From assembly GCA_012728015.1 (NCBI GenBank), contig JAAYFY010000026.1, forward strand, positions 1-60,219: a stretch of 60,219 nt of DNA. Direction: 5' to 3'. Both the position numbers and the translations under genes were made by a program. A model generated the notes under the pieces. It did not search any database. It was not told the origin of the DNA and saw only the letters and a list, made by a program, of their open reading frames with translations. Shown one piece after another: positions 1 through 8,164 of this stretch (position 1 is the stretch's first letter; each line of letters starts with the position of its first letter). The stretch comes from Clostridiaceae bacterium. Lineage in GTDB: Bacteria; Bacillota; Clostridia; DSM-8532.

Positions 1-66
1 AGGCGCCACCCAAAAACATCATATCTTTTTTGCATAACTTATTTCCACTATATCTTTTTATCTGTT

Positions 67-122
67 TTTGAAAAACTAAATTCCGCTTTGTGCCTTTTTG
101 GAGTGGAATTTACTTTTTCAAA
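67..122. repeat. Imperfect inverted repeat upstream of the oxidoreductase operon
   Basis: TTTGAAAAA (67-75) and AAATTCC (78-84) are mirrored by GGAATTT (105-111) and TTTTTCAAA (114-122), with a small internal loop on each side. The stem could be the terminator of a gene to the left of the window or a regulatory fold. Apart from this and the promoter, no gene is visible in positions 1-237. Confidence 0.5.
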
Positions 123-165
123 TGACTTCATAATCTCAGTTCATAAGAAAAAAGCACCTTTACTA

Positions 166-193
166 TTCAAAACCGATCAATAAGTGCTATAAT
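166..193 (+). promoter_or_regulatory. Sigma-A-type promoter of the 2-oxoacid oxidoreductase operon
   Basis: A consensus -10 box TATAAT lies at 188-193. A weaker -35 box TTCAAA lies at 166-171, with a 16-base spacer. The first start codon of the operon is 45 bases after the -10 box. Confidence 0.55.
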
Positions 194-237
194 ATAAAAA
201 GTTATCTATAAGATTAATGATTGCGAAGGAGATACAT

Positions 238-444
238 ATGGCCAGAGTTACGTTCAGGGAGGACAGGTGCAAGGGTTGCGGCCTGTGCATCCATGTATGT
301 CCTAAGAAAATAATCCGTGAAAACAGGGACAGAATCAACGCAAAAGGGTATTTCCCGGCTGAGGTCGTGGAAATGGACAAGTGTATAGGCTGCGCTTTTT
401 GTGCCACCATTTGTCCCGATTGCGTAATCAAGGTTGAGAAGTGA
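238..444 (+). CDS. korD: 2-oxoacid:ferredoxin oxidoreductase, delta (2x[4Fe-4S] ferredoxin) subunit
   Basis: This 68-residue ferredoxin subunit passes electrons from the thiamine-diphosphate site of the oxidoreductase to soluble ferredoxin. Two CxxCxxCxxxC clusters are visible, CKGCGLCIHVC near residues 11-21 and CIGCAFCATIC near 46-56, each binding one [4Fe-4S] cluster. The ATG at 238 is chosen because AAGGAG lies at the right distance; an in-frame ATG at 217 has no ribosome binding site. It is the first gene of a delta-alpha-beta-gamma operon. The order fits 2-oxoglutarate (Kor) or branched-chain 2-oxoacid (Vor) enzymes, and the substrate cannot be settled from sequence alone. Confidence 0.85.
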   Translation: MARVTFREDRCKGCGLCIHVCPKKIIRENRDRINAKGYFPAEVVEMDKCIGCAFCATICPDCVIKVEK

Positions 445-457
445 GGAGGTAGCCGAA

Positions 458-1516
458 ATGGGAGAAAGACTTCTTATGAAAGGCAATGAGGTTATTGCGG
501 AAGCCGCGATCCGTGCGGGATGCCGCCACTACTTCGGTTATCCCATCACGCCTCAGACAGAGATCGCACACTACATGGCAAAGAAGATGCCCAAGGTTGG
601 TGGAGTGTTCCTCCAGGCCGAGAGCGAGGTATCTGCCATCAACATGGTGTATGGAGCCGCATCGGCGGGTAAAAGGGTTATGACATCATCGTCGAGCCCC
701 GGGATAAGCTTAAAGCAGGAAGGCATATCCTATGCATCGGGAGCGCAGCTTCCCGCGGTTGTGGTAAACATAATGCGCGGAGGGCCCGGCCTTGGCGGAA
801 TCCAGCCGTCCCAGAGCGACTATTTCCAGGCCACCAAGGGCGGGGGCCATGGCGATTACCGCCTTATAGTCCTTGCGCCTTCAAGCGTCCAGGAACTCTA
901 TGAGCTTACAGTGGATGCCTTTAACCTTGCCGACCAGTACAGGATGGTGGCCATGATCTTAGGCGACGGCGTTTTAGGCCAGATGATGGAAGTTGTAAAC
1001 TTCCGGGACGAAGAGCCCATAGTAGATGCGGACAAGTCATGGGCAGCCTGCGGCCATGGCATGAAGCGCGAGCACAACACCATCACATCAATACATCTGG
1101 ATCCTGCCGTGCTGGAGCAGTGGAACCAGGCCCTGCAGAAAAAGTACAAAACCATATGCGAGAAGGAACAGCGCTATGAGCTGTACAAGACTGATGATGC
1201 CGATATTATAATTGTTGCCTATGGCTCTGTGGCGCGCATCGCCAAGAATGTGGTCCATGTGGCAAGGGAGGAAGGCTTAAAGGTAGGGCTTTTAAGGCCC
1301 ATAACCCTTTGGCCGTTCCCGACTAAAGCCTTTGAGCAGGTTATGGATAAGACCAGGGCATTTCTTACCGTTGAGATGAGCTCGGGTCAGATGCTCGAGG
1401 ATGTCATGCTGACGGTAAGCGGCAGAAAGCCCGTTTACTTCACAGGCAGGATGGGCGGCATGATTCCGAGGGTGGACGACATCATGGCGAAGATAAAGGA
1501 GATCAGCGCCGGCTGA
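458..1516 (+). CDS. korA: 2-oxoacid:ferredoxin oxidoreductase, alpha subunit
   Basis: The alpha subunit helps bind thiamine diphosphate and 2-oxoacid in the cytoplasmic Kor/Vor complex, which makes acyl-CoA, CO2 and reduced ferredoxin. The 352 residues match the usual length of separate alpha subunits. The family signatures are the N-terminal pyrimidine-binding domain (GNEVIAEAAIRAGCRHYFGY, then TPQTEIAHYM) and a C-terminal domain ending in GRMGGMIPRVDDIM. The ATG at 458 follows a strong GAGGAGGT; a TTG further upstream at 434 lies inside korD and is unlikely. It is followed by the beta subunit after 27 bases. 2-oxoglutarate and 3-methyl-2-oxobutanoate enzymes are hard to separate here, so the symbol is provisional. 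Confidence 0.85.
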   Translation: MGERLLMKGNEVIAEAAIRAGCRHYFGYPITPQTEIAHYMAKKMPKVGGVFLQAESEVSAINMVYGAASAGKRVMTSSSSPGISLKQEGISYASGAQLPAVVVNIMRGGPGLGGIQPSQSDYFQATKGGGHGDYRLIVLAPSSVQELYELTVDAFNLADQYRMVAMILGDGVLGQMMEVVNFRDEEPIVDADKSWAACGHGMKREHNTITSIHLDPAVLEQWNQALQKKYKTICEKEQRYELYKTDDADIIIVAYGSVARIAKNVVHVAREEGLKVGLLRPITLWPFPTKAFEQVMDKTRAFLTVEMSSGQMLEDVMLTVSGRKPVYFTGRMGGMIPRVDDIMAKIKEISAG

Positions 1517-1543
1517 TCAGATTTTGGAAAGGAGATGTTGCAA

Positions 1544-2290
1544 ATGGCTGTTGTGTTCGACAGGCCTCATGCGTTAGTAGATATACCCATGCACTACTGC
1601 CCCGGCTGCACCCACGGCATTACCCACAGGCTGGTTGCCGAGGCGCTGGACGATTTGGGCATAGAGGGAAAGACTGTGGGGGTCTCCTCGGTGGGATGCT
1701 CCTACAACAACTATTTCTATTTCAACTGTGACATGATCCAGGCAGCCCACGGGCGCGCCCCCGCTGTGGCGACGGGCGTAAAAAGGAGCCTGCCAGATAA
1801 CATCGTGTTTACATACCAGGGTGACGGCGACCTTGCCGCCATAGGCACGGCGGAGATCGTCCATGCCGCGGCGAGGGGCGAGAACATCACCGTCATTTTC
1901 ATCAACAACACCATCTACGGCATGACCTCGGGGCAAATGGCGCCCACCACCCTGCTAAACCAGGTGACGACCACCACCCCTTACGGCAGGAGCGCGAAGA
2001 ACCACGGGAACCCCATAAGGGTCTGCGAGATGCTTGCAACTCTTGAGGGTCCGGCATACATCGAGCGTGTGTCTCTCCATGACATAAAGCATATCAAGAA
2101 GGCGAAGGAAGCCGTAAGGAAGGCCTTCAAGGTCCAGATGGCGGGTAAGGGTTTTTCGCTGGTTGAGATTCTTTCAACCTGTCCCACCAACTGGGGCATG
2201 GACCCCCTGGAATCCCTTGACCGCGTAAAGAATGAAATGCTTGAATACTATCCCCTTGGCGTGTTTGCGGGAGAGGATCTGGAGGTGTAG
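1544..2290 (+). CDS. korB: 2-oxoacid:ferredoxin oxidoreductase, beta (TPP-binding) subunit
   Basis: This subunit carries the diphosphate end of the thiamine cofactor. The binding motif starts at GDGDLAAIG and ends about 30 residues later at NNTIYGMTSGQ. Cysteines in HYCPGCTHG and SVGCSYN are typical of the family and may ligand an iron-sulfur cluster. The 248-residue length fits stand-alone beta subunits. The ATG at 1544 is preferred over the ATG at 1535, because AAAGGAG directly abuts 1535 but sits nine bases before 1544. The gene ends two bases before the gamma subunit, so translation is probably coupled. Confidence 0.87.
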   Translation: MAVVFDRPHALVDIPMHYCPGCTHGITHRLVAEALDDLGIEGKTVGVSSVGCSYNNYFYFNCDMIQAAHGRAPAVATGVKRSLPDNIVFTYQGDGDLAAIGTAEIVHAAARGENITVIFINNTIYGMTSGQMAPTTLLNQVTTTTPYGRSAKNHGNPIRVCEMLATLEGPAYIERVSLHDIKHIKKAKEAVRKAFKVQMAGKGFSLVEILSTCPTNWGMDPLESLDRVKNEMLEYYPLGVFAGEDLEV

Positions 2291-2292
2291 TC

Positions 2293-2826
2293 ATGTTTCT
2301 TCATGAAGTGATAATAGCGGGCTTTGGCGGCCAGGGCATCCTGTCTGCCGGAAGGCTTATAGCATATGCAGGGATGCTGGATGGAAGGGAGGTTTCCTTC
2401 TTCCCGTCCTACGGCCCTGAAATGCGCGGCGGGACCGCCAACTGCATGGTGGTGGTATCCGAAGAGCCCATTGCCTCGCCTGTGCTCAACAGCTGTACCG
2501 CGCTTATGGTGATGAACAACCCTTCCCTGGAGAAGTTTGAAAGCTATATTAAAAAGGGCGGTGTCCTTATAGCTGACAGCTCGCTGGTGCAGCAAAAACC
2601 AACCAGGGATGACATAAAGCATTTTGAGCTCCCCGCCACCCTTATGGCCAGTGAAGCGGGAAATAAAGCGTTCTCCAATATATACCTTATAGGAAAGCTC
2701 ATCAAAGAGACAGGCATTATCACGCCGGAGAGCTTTGAAAAAGCCCTTTACGGCGTGCTGTCCAAGAGCAAGCATCACCTGATACCCCAGGAGATGGAGG
2801 CCCTTAAGGCGGGAATGGAATATTGA
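2293..2826 (+). CDS. korC: 2-oxoacid:ferredoxin oxidoreductase, gamma subunit
   Basis: The gamma subunit binds coenzyme A and completes the four-subunit enzyme. It is recognised by the N-terminal glycine-rich segment GFGGQGILSAGRLIAYAG and the conserved SYGPEMRGGTANC, both standard for the pyruvate/ketoisovalerate oxidoreductase gamma family. The length, 177 residues, is normal. GGAGGTG overlaps the end of korB and serves the ATG at 2293. It is the last gene of the operon and an intrinsic terminator follows 14 bases after the stop codon. Confidence 0.86.
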   Translation: MFLHEVIIAGFGGQGILSAGRLIAYAGMLDGREVSFFPSYGPEMRGGTANCMVVVSEEPIASPVLNSCTALMVMNNPSLEKFESYIKKGGVLIADSSLVQQKPTRDDIKHFELPATLMASEAGNKAFSNIYLIGKLIKETGIITPESFEKALYGVLSKSKHHLIPQEMEALKAGMEY

Positions 2827-2840
2827 TAAGGCTGTATTTT

Positions 2841-2877
2841 ATAAGGCTCTGAAGTGTCAGGGCCTTATTATTTTATC
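2841..2877 (+). terminator. Intrinsic terminator of the kor operon
   Basis: ATAAGGCTCTGA pairs with TCAGGGCCTTAT around a four-base loop. A T-rich tail (TATTTTAT) follows. Confidence 0.8.
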
Positions 2878-2953
2878 GGGTATCCTTTTTTCGGTCAAAA
2901 ACAGCGCCTTATAAATGGCATGTGCATTTTACTGTTACATAAACCGAATTACA

Positions 2954-2983
2954 TTGACTTTTCATAAATGTATGAAGTAGAAT
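2954..2983 (+). promoter_or_regulatory. Promoter of the SPFH/zinc-ribbon/TPM operon
   Basis: TTGACT (2954-2959) and TAGAAT (2978-2983) are separated by 18 bases, each one mismatch from consensus. A second possible -10, TATAAC, begins at 2984. The remaining leader to 3098 contains a short GGCCGG/CCGGTC hairpin near 3018-3038 and no gene. Confidence 0.5.
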
Positions 2984-3098
2984 TATAACAGTATTTGTAA
3001 ATTCGAGCGTTGTCGTTGGCCGGTTCAGGCAGCCGGTCATTTTGATGCATGCAGATGCGATCATGCCAATAAGAATATTATGATAAGGAGATGGGCTT

Positions 3099-4424
3099 AT
3101 GGGAATTATCAGAGCAGCGTTTGAAGCGGTAAGGGGAGGCCTTGCCGACCAGTGGCTGGAAGTATTTGAGGCCAATAACATGAGTGACACCACGGTAATG
3201 ACCACAGGCGTAAAAGTACGTACCGACAAGAGGAACCGGAACATCAAGGGAACCGATAATGTTGTATCCCAGGGATCTATCATTCACGTCTACCCGAACC
3301 AGTTCATGATCCTGACAGACGGCGGAAGAGTGGTGGACTATTCGGCGGAGCCCGGATACTACAGGGTTGATAATTCATCTTCGCCATCCCTTTTCAGCGG
3401 ACAGTTCGGTGAGGCGCTAAAGGAGACATTTGGCAGGATAAAATATGGGGGAACCACTCCCTACGCCCAGAAGGTCATATTCATCAATCTCCAGGAGATC
3501 AAGAACATAGCCTTCGGCACTGTAAACCCTGTAAACTACTTCGATAACAAGTACAATGCCGAGCTGTTCCTGCGCTGCCACGGGTATTTTTCCATCCGTA
3601 TTGTAGATCCTTTAAAGTTCTATGCGGAGGCAATACCCAAGGACAAGGACAGGGTGGAAATTACCGATATACATAAGCTCTATCTCTCGGAATTTTTAGG
3701 AGCGCTTCAGACAGCCATAAACAAGATGTCTGCAGACGGCATCCAGATCTCCTTCGTCGCGTCAAGGACCATGGAACTTGCCCAATACCTGTCCGATGTC
3801 CTGGACGAGTCATGGACAGCCAAAAGAGGCATGCAGATAGAGTCTGTGGGGATCAACAGCATCTCATATACCGAGGAGTCCCAGAAGCTTATCACTATGC
3901 GCAGCAAGGGCGCGATGATGGCAGATCCGACAGTCAGGGAAGGTTATGTCCAGACCACCATTGCCGACGGCCTTGCGGCTGCCGGTTCAAACCCCTCGGG
4001 CGCCATGACCGGGTTCATGGGTATAGGCATGGGCATGAACACCGCCGGGGCCTTCATGGGCGCGGCCTCCCAGACAAACCAGTTCCAGATGCAGCAGATG
4101 CAGCAACAGCAGATGCAGCAGCCCCAGCCCCAGCAGGCACAGGCTGCCGGAGCGGGAACATGGATGTGCTCCTGCGGAACCAGCAATTCGGGAAGGTTCT
4201 GCATGAACTGCGGAAAGCCCAAGGCGGAAGACGGGTCCTGGAAGTGCTCCTGTGGAGCTTTAAATACCGGTAAGTTCTGTCCCCAGTGCGGAAGCAAGAA
4301 GCCTGAAACAGCGGCTAAGACATATAAGTGCGATAAGTGCGGATGGACCCCGTCCGATCCTTCCAGCCCGCCCAGGTTCTGCCCTGAATGCGGTGATCCT
4401 TTCAACGAACAGGACGCGAATTGA
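3099..4424 (+). CDS. SPFH (band 7-like) domain protein with C-terminal zinc ribbons, YdjI type
   Basis: The first ~270 residues form an SPFH domain of the subgroup often labelled virion core protein, typified by Bacillus subtilis YdjI. A glycine/methionine-rich stretch and a Q/M-rich linker (MQQMQQQQMQQPQPQQ) follow. The last ~90 residues hold three zinc-ribbon modules with paired cysteines, for example CSCGTSNSGRFCMNCG and CDKCGWTP with FCPECG. There is no signal peptide or clear membrane span, so it probably associates with the inner face of the membrane. In B. subtilis the homologue belongs to a PspA/zinc-ribbon/TPM set linked to membrane stress; here the next two genes match two of those partners and no PspA gene is visible. 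The exact role is unknown. Confidence 0.8.
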   Translation: MGIIRAAFEAVRGGLADQWLEVFEANNMSDTTVMTTGVKVRTDKRNRNIKGTDNVVSQGSIIHVYPNQFMILTDGGRVVDYSAEPGYYRVDNSSSPSLFSGQFGEALKETFGRIKYGGTTPYAQKVIFINLQEIKNIAFGTVNPVNYFDNKYNAELFLRCHGYFSIRIVDPLKFYAEAIPKDKDRVEITDIHKLYLSEFLGALQTAINKMSADGIQISFVASRTMELAQYLSDVLDESWTAKRGMQIESVGINSISYTEESQKLITMRSKGAMMADPTVREGYVQTTIADGLAAAGSNPSGAMTGFMGIGMGMNTAGAFMGAASQTNQFQMQQMQQQQMQQPQPQQAQAAGAGTWMCSCGTSNSGRFCMNCGKPKAEDGSWKCSCGALNTGKFCPQCGSKKPETAAKTYKCDKCGWTPSDPSSPPRFCPECGDPFNEQDAN

Positions 4425-4463
4425 TGGTATGATGGATAAAGGTGCCGGAAGGGAGAGTGTTCT

Positions 4464-5561
4464 ATGTCTGTAATGGTGTACAAGTGCCCCCAGTGCGGCG
4501 CTTCTCTGACCTTCAACGCGGACGTACAAAGGTGGGACTGTAAATTCTGCCTGGGTTCCTACGATGTGGAAACCCTTGAGAAACGTCTTGCCGAGGAGGC
4601 CGAAAAGGAAAAGGGTTTATTGTCCGAAGAAGCCGGCCATGAAGGGGAGGCGGAACAGGAGCAGATACAGGTTGATGAGGAGTTCAATCAGAACGCAAGG
4701 GCCTACAGGTGCCCCGACTGCGGCGCCGAGATTGTGACCGACGCCACCACTGCCGCAACCTTCTGTGTTTTCTGTCATAACCCAACCATTATCCCGGCAC
4801 GGCTGTCGGGCGAATACCGCCCTTCAAGGGTAATCCCGTTCAAGATAAGCAAAGAAGCCGCGCAGAAGGCCTTTATAAACTGGTGCAGGAAAAAGCCCCT
4901 GGTGCCGTCGGGGTTCAAGTCCAGGCCCCAGATGGAAAAGATCACGGGCATGTACCTGCCCTTCTGGCTTCATGACTGTTCGGTTTCGGGAACCCTGCAC
5001 GCTAATGCCCAGAAGATCAGGAAATGGCGCAGCGGCAGTTATGAATACACCGAAACCAGTTACTATGAGGTTTACAGGGAAGGCGACATGAAGTTCCAGG
5101 GTGTTCCTGCCGACGGATCGTCCAAGATGGACGATAACATGATGGACCTTTTAGAGCCTTATGACTACAGCCAGATGGTGGATTTCGCCATGTCCTACCT
5201 CTCGGGGTACCTGGCCGAGAAATATGATGTTGACAAGGATGTTGTCTGGCCCCGAGTCAAGGATAGGGTCGCGGAGGACACTGTAACCCAGCTCATGCAT
5301 ACCGCCAGGGGATATGACGCGATCCAGGTTACTCATCAAGAGGTCCGTATCAAAGAGAAGAAGGTCCATTACACGCTGATGCCGGTATGGATGCTTATCT
5401 ACAAGCACAAGGACAAGAAATACCTCTATGCCATGAACGGGCAGACAGGTAAGGTGGTGGGGAACCTTCCCATCAGCTTTGCAAGGGTGGCCGCGTGGTT
5501 CGGCGGCATAGCCGCGGCTGTCTCCACCCTTCTGTTCCTGATCGGGGGGGTGATAATGTGA
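4464..5561 (+). CDS. Zinc-ribbon protein with C-terminal membrane anchor, YdjG-like
   Basis: This 365-residue protein begins with a zinc ribbon (CPQCGAS with CKFC about 18 residues on). An acidic low-complexity spacer and a second zinc ribbon (CPDCGAE with CVFCHNP) follow. The central ~200 residues are a conserved region found in YdjG-like proteins, and the C-terminus is a single hydrophobic segment (AAWFGGIAAAVSTLLFLIGG) that should anchor it in the membrane. It lies 39 bases after the SPFH gene and overlaps the following TPM gene by four bases. The zinc ribbons echo those of the SPFH partner, suggesting the two act together. Biochemical function is unknown. Confidence 0.7.
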   Translation: MSVMVYKCPQCGASLTFNADVQRWDCKFCLGSYDVETLEKRLAEEAEKEKGLLSEEAGHEGEAEQEQIQVDEEFNQNARAYRCPDCGAEIVTDATTAATFCVFCHNPTIIPARLSGEYRPSRVIPFKISKEAAQKAFINWCRKKPLVPSGFKSRPQMEKITGMYLPFWLHDCSVSGTLHANAQKIRKWRSGSYEYTETSYYEVYREGDMKFQGVPADGSSKMDDNMMDLLEPYDYSQMVDFAMSYLSGYLAEKYDVDKDVVWPRVKDRVAEDTVTQLMHTARGYDAIQVTHQEVRIKEKKVHYTLMPVWMLIYKHKDKKYLYAMNGQTGKVVGNLPISFARVAAWFGGIAAAVSTLLFLIGGVIM

Positions 5562-6322
5562 AAAGACGGTTTTTCCTTATAATGATAGTTCTTTCCATTA
5601 TCATTTGCGCATTTCCCGCCCTTGCCCTGGATACCGACCTTAAGGTGTACGATTACGCTGACCTGTTTGACGATGATAAAGAGGAACTCCTCATGGAGAA
5701 AGCCCAGAAACTTGCGAAAAAAAGGCGCATGGACGTGGTTATTGTTACCGTAGACGATACGCGGGGCAAGAAGGCCAGGGACTTTGCCGATGACTTTTTC
5801 GACTACAACGGGTTCGGATACGGGCGCGACAGGGATGGCATCCTGCTCCTGATCGACATAAGCGACAGGATAGCCTGGATCTCCACCAGCGGGGAAGCGA
5901 TCGATATTTTCACCGATGACAGGCTGGAAAAGATTCTCGACAAAATGGAAGGGCATTTGAGAAATGACCGGTTTTATAACGCCGCAGACAGGTTTTTAAA
6001 AGAGGTGGATTATTACACATCCAGCGGCCTTGGAAAGTCAGCCCGGCACATCCCGGGGTATCTTATCGTGTCGGTTGTTGCCGCCGGCATAGCGGTGACC
6101 ATAATGGCCGTGCATAATAAAGGCAGGAAGACCATTACCGCCGATACATACCTGGACCGCGAATCGGTACATCTGAGGGACAAGCGAGACATCTTCATAA
6201 GAAAATCGGTTACAAAAAGAGACCTTAGCCGCAGTTCCAGCGGAGGCGGGGGAGGAAGCAGAAGCTCTACCCACAGGAGCAGCAGCGGACGCACCCACGG
6301 CGGAGCAGGAAGAAGGTTTTAG
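5558..6322 (+). CDS. TPM domain protein (YgcG/YdjH type), membrane-anchored
   Basis: The GTG start at 5558 overlaps the upstream stop as GTGA, which indicates translational coupling. The chosen start gives a normal signal sequence (VKRRFFLIMIVLSIIICAFP...ALA). A TPM domain follows (YADLFDDDKEELLMEKAQKL through the region near residue 150), facing outside the cell. A second hydrophobic segment (GYLIVSVVAAGIAVTIMAV) comes next, then a serine/glycine/arginine-rich tail ending GGAGRRF, which is typical of bacterial TPM proteins. TPM proteins are linked to membrane and photosystem maintenance; here it completes a set with SPFH and zinc-ribbon partners. An upstream TTG/ATG extension is possible but unlikely. 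Confidence 0.78.
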   Translation: MKRRFFLIMIVLSIIICAFPALALDTDLKVYDYADLFDDDKEELLMEKAQKLAKKRRMDVVIVTVDDTRGKKARDFADDFFDYNGFGYGRDRDGILLLIDISDRIAWISTSGEAIDIFTDDRLEKILDKMEGHLRNDRFYNAADRFLKEVDYYTSSGLGKSARHIPGYLIVSVVAAGIAVTIMAVHNKGRKTITADTYLDRESVHLRDKRDIFIRKSVTKRDLSRSSSGGGGGSRSSTHRSSSGRTHGGAGRRF

Positions 6323-6327
6323 GCAAT

Positions 6328-6365
6328 AAAAGGGCTGTCTTAAACAGAGTTTTAGACAGCCCTTT
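6328..6365. terminator. Bidirectional terminator between convergent genes
   Basis: AAAAGGGCTGTCT (6328-6340) pairs with AGACAGCCCTTT (6354-6365). It has A/T tracts on both outer sides, so it can stop transcripts of the TPM operon and of the HD-GYP gene. Confidence 0.85.
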
Positions 6366-6380
6366 CAATATATGTCTTTG

Positions 6381-7463
6381 TTATCCTATATCCCTGAGAT
6401 TGACTTTTATTTCACGAACAATCTTAAGTGAAAGCTCGTGCTGGAGGTTAATTATGTATGACCGGTCGTACTTGATGCCTGTTTTCGGGTTGTAGAACGG
6501 CCTTACAACGGGACGCGTCATGTAGACGGGGTTGTTTTTTACAACGATGGCGAACACGCCGTTGCTCAAAAGCACTATGGTCCCTTCAGGGTAAATGGGG
6601 ACAATCTTCATGAACATATCCACCAGGGACTTGTCAAATATATGGCCCGACCCGCCGATCAGGTATTCCACCGCGTCGGTGGTCTGGTACACATTCTTGT
6701 GGCGTTCGTCATTTATGGCCTGGTCATACGCGTCGCATATGCTTACAATCCTGGGCGAATAGTGTATGTAATCCCCGTTAAGCCCCATGGGGTAGCCCCC
6801 GCCGTTGATCTGTTCGTGGTGCATGAGCACGGTGATCTTTGCCGTGGCCGAGGCTTCCGAAATATCCTTGATCGCCTGGTAGCCCAGCAGGGGATGCTTT
6901 TTAATCTCATTCTGTTCGGCAGGGCTGGGGTCCTTCTTGTTCAGCAGGTCCTTGGGGATCAGGGCTTTTCCTATGTCATGCATGATGGCGCCCATGGCGA
7001 TGTTTTTTATCTTGGAGGGCGGCAGTGAAAGCTTATTGGCCAGCGCGATGGCCATGACGCAGACATTAATGGAATGGGCGTAAACCAATTCGTCCTCGGT
7101 GCGGATATCGTTGGCGTTAAGCACATCTATCCTGGTGGACAGCATCTCATCCATTATACACTCAACACATTTCTTTACGGCCCCATAGTCTATCTCGCCC
7201 TTGTTGGCCAGCCTGTTCATCTCGTTGCGGATGGTCATCTTCGCCTGGTTCCTGGTTTCGTCGGTTAAGACACCATGTATCTCTACGTCTTCAGATAATT
7301 CATCCTCGATATAAACACTTGAGACACCTTTATCCACAAGCCTTTGAATAATGGATTGGGTGAGTTTGACTCCGGCGTTTAGAAGCCTCCTGCCATCTAT
7401 ATCATAAATTGGGCGCGCTAGAATATCGTCATCCTGAATCTGTTCAATGCTGACTCGTCTCAT
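6381..7463 (-). CDS. HD-GYP domain protein, probable cyclic di-GMP phosphodiesterase
   Basis: The C-terminal ~200 residues are an HD-GYP domain. The metal-binding HD (IMHDIGKALIP), the helix motif HPLLGYQAI, the second histidine pair HHEQINGGGYPMGL and the region PRIVSICDAYDQA are all present. Residues 1-~120 form a DUF3391-like N-terminal region. Such proteins hydrolyse cyclic di-GMP to GMP or pGpG. The ATG at 7463 follows AAGGAG at the usual distance and is preferred over the upstream ATG at 7490. The third residue of the GYP motif is conserved, so activity is expected. No signal peptide or receiver domain is seen. Confidence 0.82.
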   Translation of the reverse strand: MRRVSIEQIQDDDILARPIYDIDGRRLLNAGVKLTQSIIQRLVDKGVSSVYIEDELSEDVEIHGVLTDETRNQAKMTIRNEMNRLANKGEIDYGAVKKCVECIMDEMLSTRIDVLNANDIRTEDELVYAHSINVCVMAIALANKLSLPPSKIKNIAMGAIMHDIGKALIPKDLLNKKDPSPAEQNEIKKHPLLGYQAIKDISEASATAKITVLMHHEQINGGGYPMGLNGDYIHYSPRIVSICDAYDQAINDERHKNVYQTTDAVEYLIGGSGHIFDKSLVDMFMKIVPIYPEGTIVLLSNGVFAIVVKNNPVYMTRPVVRPFYNPKTGIKYDRSYIINLQHELSLKIVREIKVNLRDIG

Positions 7464-7544
7464 TCCTAAGCTCCTTCGTAAGTGGGGCATGATATGACAT
7501 ACAATAATATTTACCCAACCATGCGCGAAAAAAACAAAAAGGAT

Positions 7545-8039
7545 TCATTCAATTGATATGCCAAGCGCCTCACTGATAATCCGGTTTTTTTTGACCAGGG
7601 CAATAAGCGGAAGGCCAAGGCAATAACAGATAATGGCTTCCGAAATGGCGATAAAAAGCATGGTAAGGGGCCAGGGATAGGTCCTGTCATACAAAAGGTA
7701 GACATACGTGCCCACGATGAGCCCGTTGAAAACCACGGGGGGCAGGGGGAGCAGAAAGGTACGCTTCTTAAGGAGCCAGGTTGAAAAACCGGCCAGGAGT
7801 GTCGCAAGGCTTCCAAAGACGATATCGGCCATACCGAACCCGCCGAGGAAATTTGCCAGGACGCATCCGACAAAAAGTCCGGGGATGGAAGCGGGTAGAA
7901 CTGCCGGAAGTACTGTGAGCACTTCAGAGATTCTGAACTGAATGGGGCCATAGGCAAGAGGTTTTATCAATAGTGTCAAAGACGCGTAAACCGCGGCAAT
8001 TACCGCAGCCTGGACAACGGTTCTGGTTTTAAGCTTCAT
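7545..8039 (-). CDS. queT: QueT family transporter, queuosine precursor uptake (ECF S-component)
   Basis: This 164-residue protein has about five hydrophobic spans and the QueT (DUF988) signature: YGPIQFRISEVLTVLPA near residue 30, then PGLFVGCVLANFLGG and DIVFGSLATLLAG. QueT proteins are substrate-binding components of energy-coupling factor transporters for queuine or preQ1. The ECF ATPase and T-component genes are not in this window. tgt and queA lie 17-19 kb to the right and use the imported base. The start follows GAAGGATG. The leader upstream is long and highly structured, which hints at control by premature termination. Confidence 0.82.
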   Translation of the reverse strand: MKLKTRTVVQAAVIAAVYASLTLLIKPLAYGPIQFRISEVLTVLPAVLPASIPGLFVGCVLANFLGGFGMADIVFGSLATLLAGFSTWLLKKRTFLLPLPPVVFNGLIVGTYVYLLYDRTYPWPLTMLFIAISEAIICYCLGLPLIALVKKNRIISEALGISIE

Positions 8040-8118
8040 GGTTCATCCTTCTTCCGCATGGAGGCCCATGCGGCCGGCCTTAATAACCTGAGCCGCCGGA
8101 AGCTCCGTAGTTTTGTTT

Positions 8119-8164
8119 CGGCTCAATAAAAAGGCCATAAGGCCGGGGCCTTTTTATTGAGCCG
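8119..8164 (-). terminator. 18-bp perfect hairpin in the queT leader, terminator-like
   Basis: CGGCTCAATAAAAAGGCC (8119-8136) is perfectly inverted at 8147-8164. Read on the minus strand, the GC core is followed by TTTTTATT, as in an intrinsic terminator. It stands 80 bases before the queT start codon and downstream of the likely queT promoter, so it could be an attenuator. Read on the plus strand it is equally symmetric. Confidence 0.65.

Noticed and set aside
4085-4145. Short CAG/CAR-rich repeat run suggesting a tandem repeat element
   Set aside because: It encodes the Q/M-rich linker of the SPFH protein and is not a separate element.
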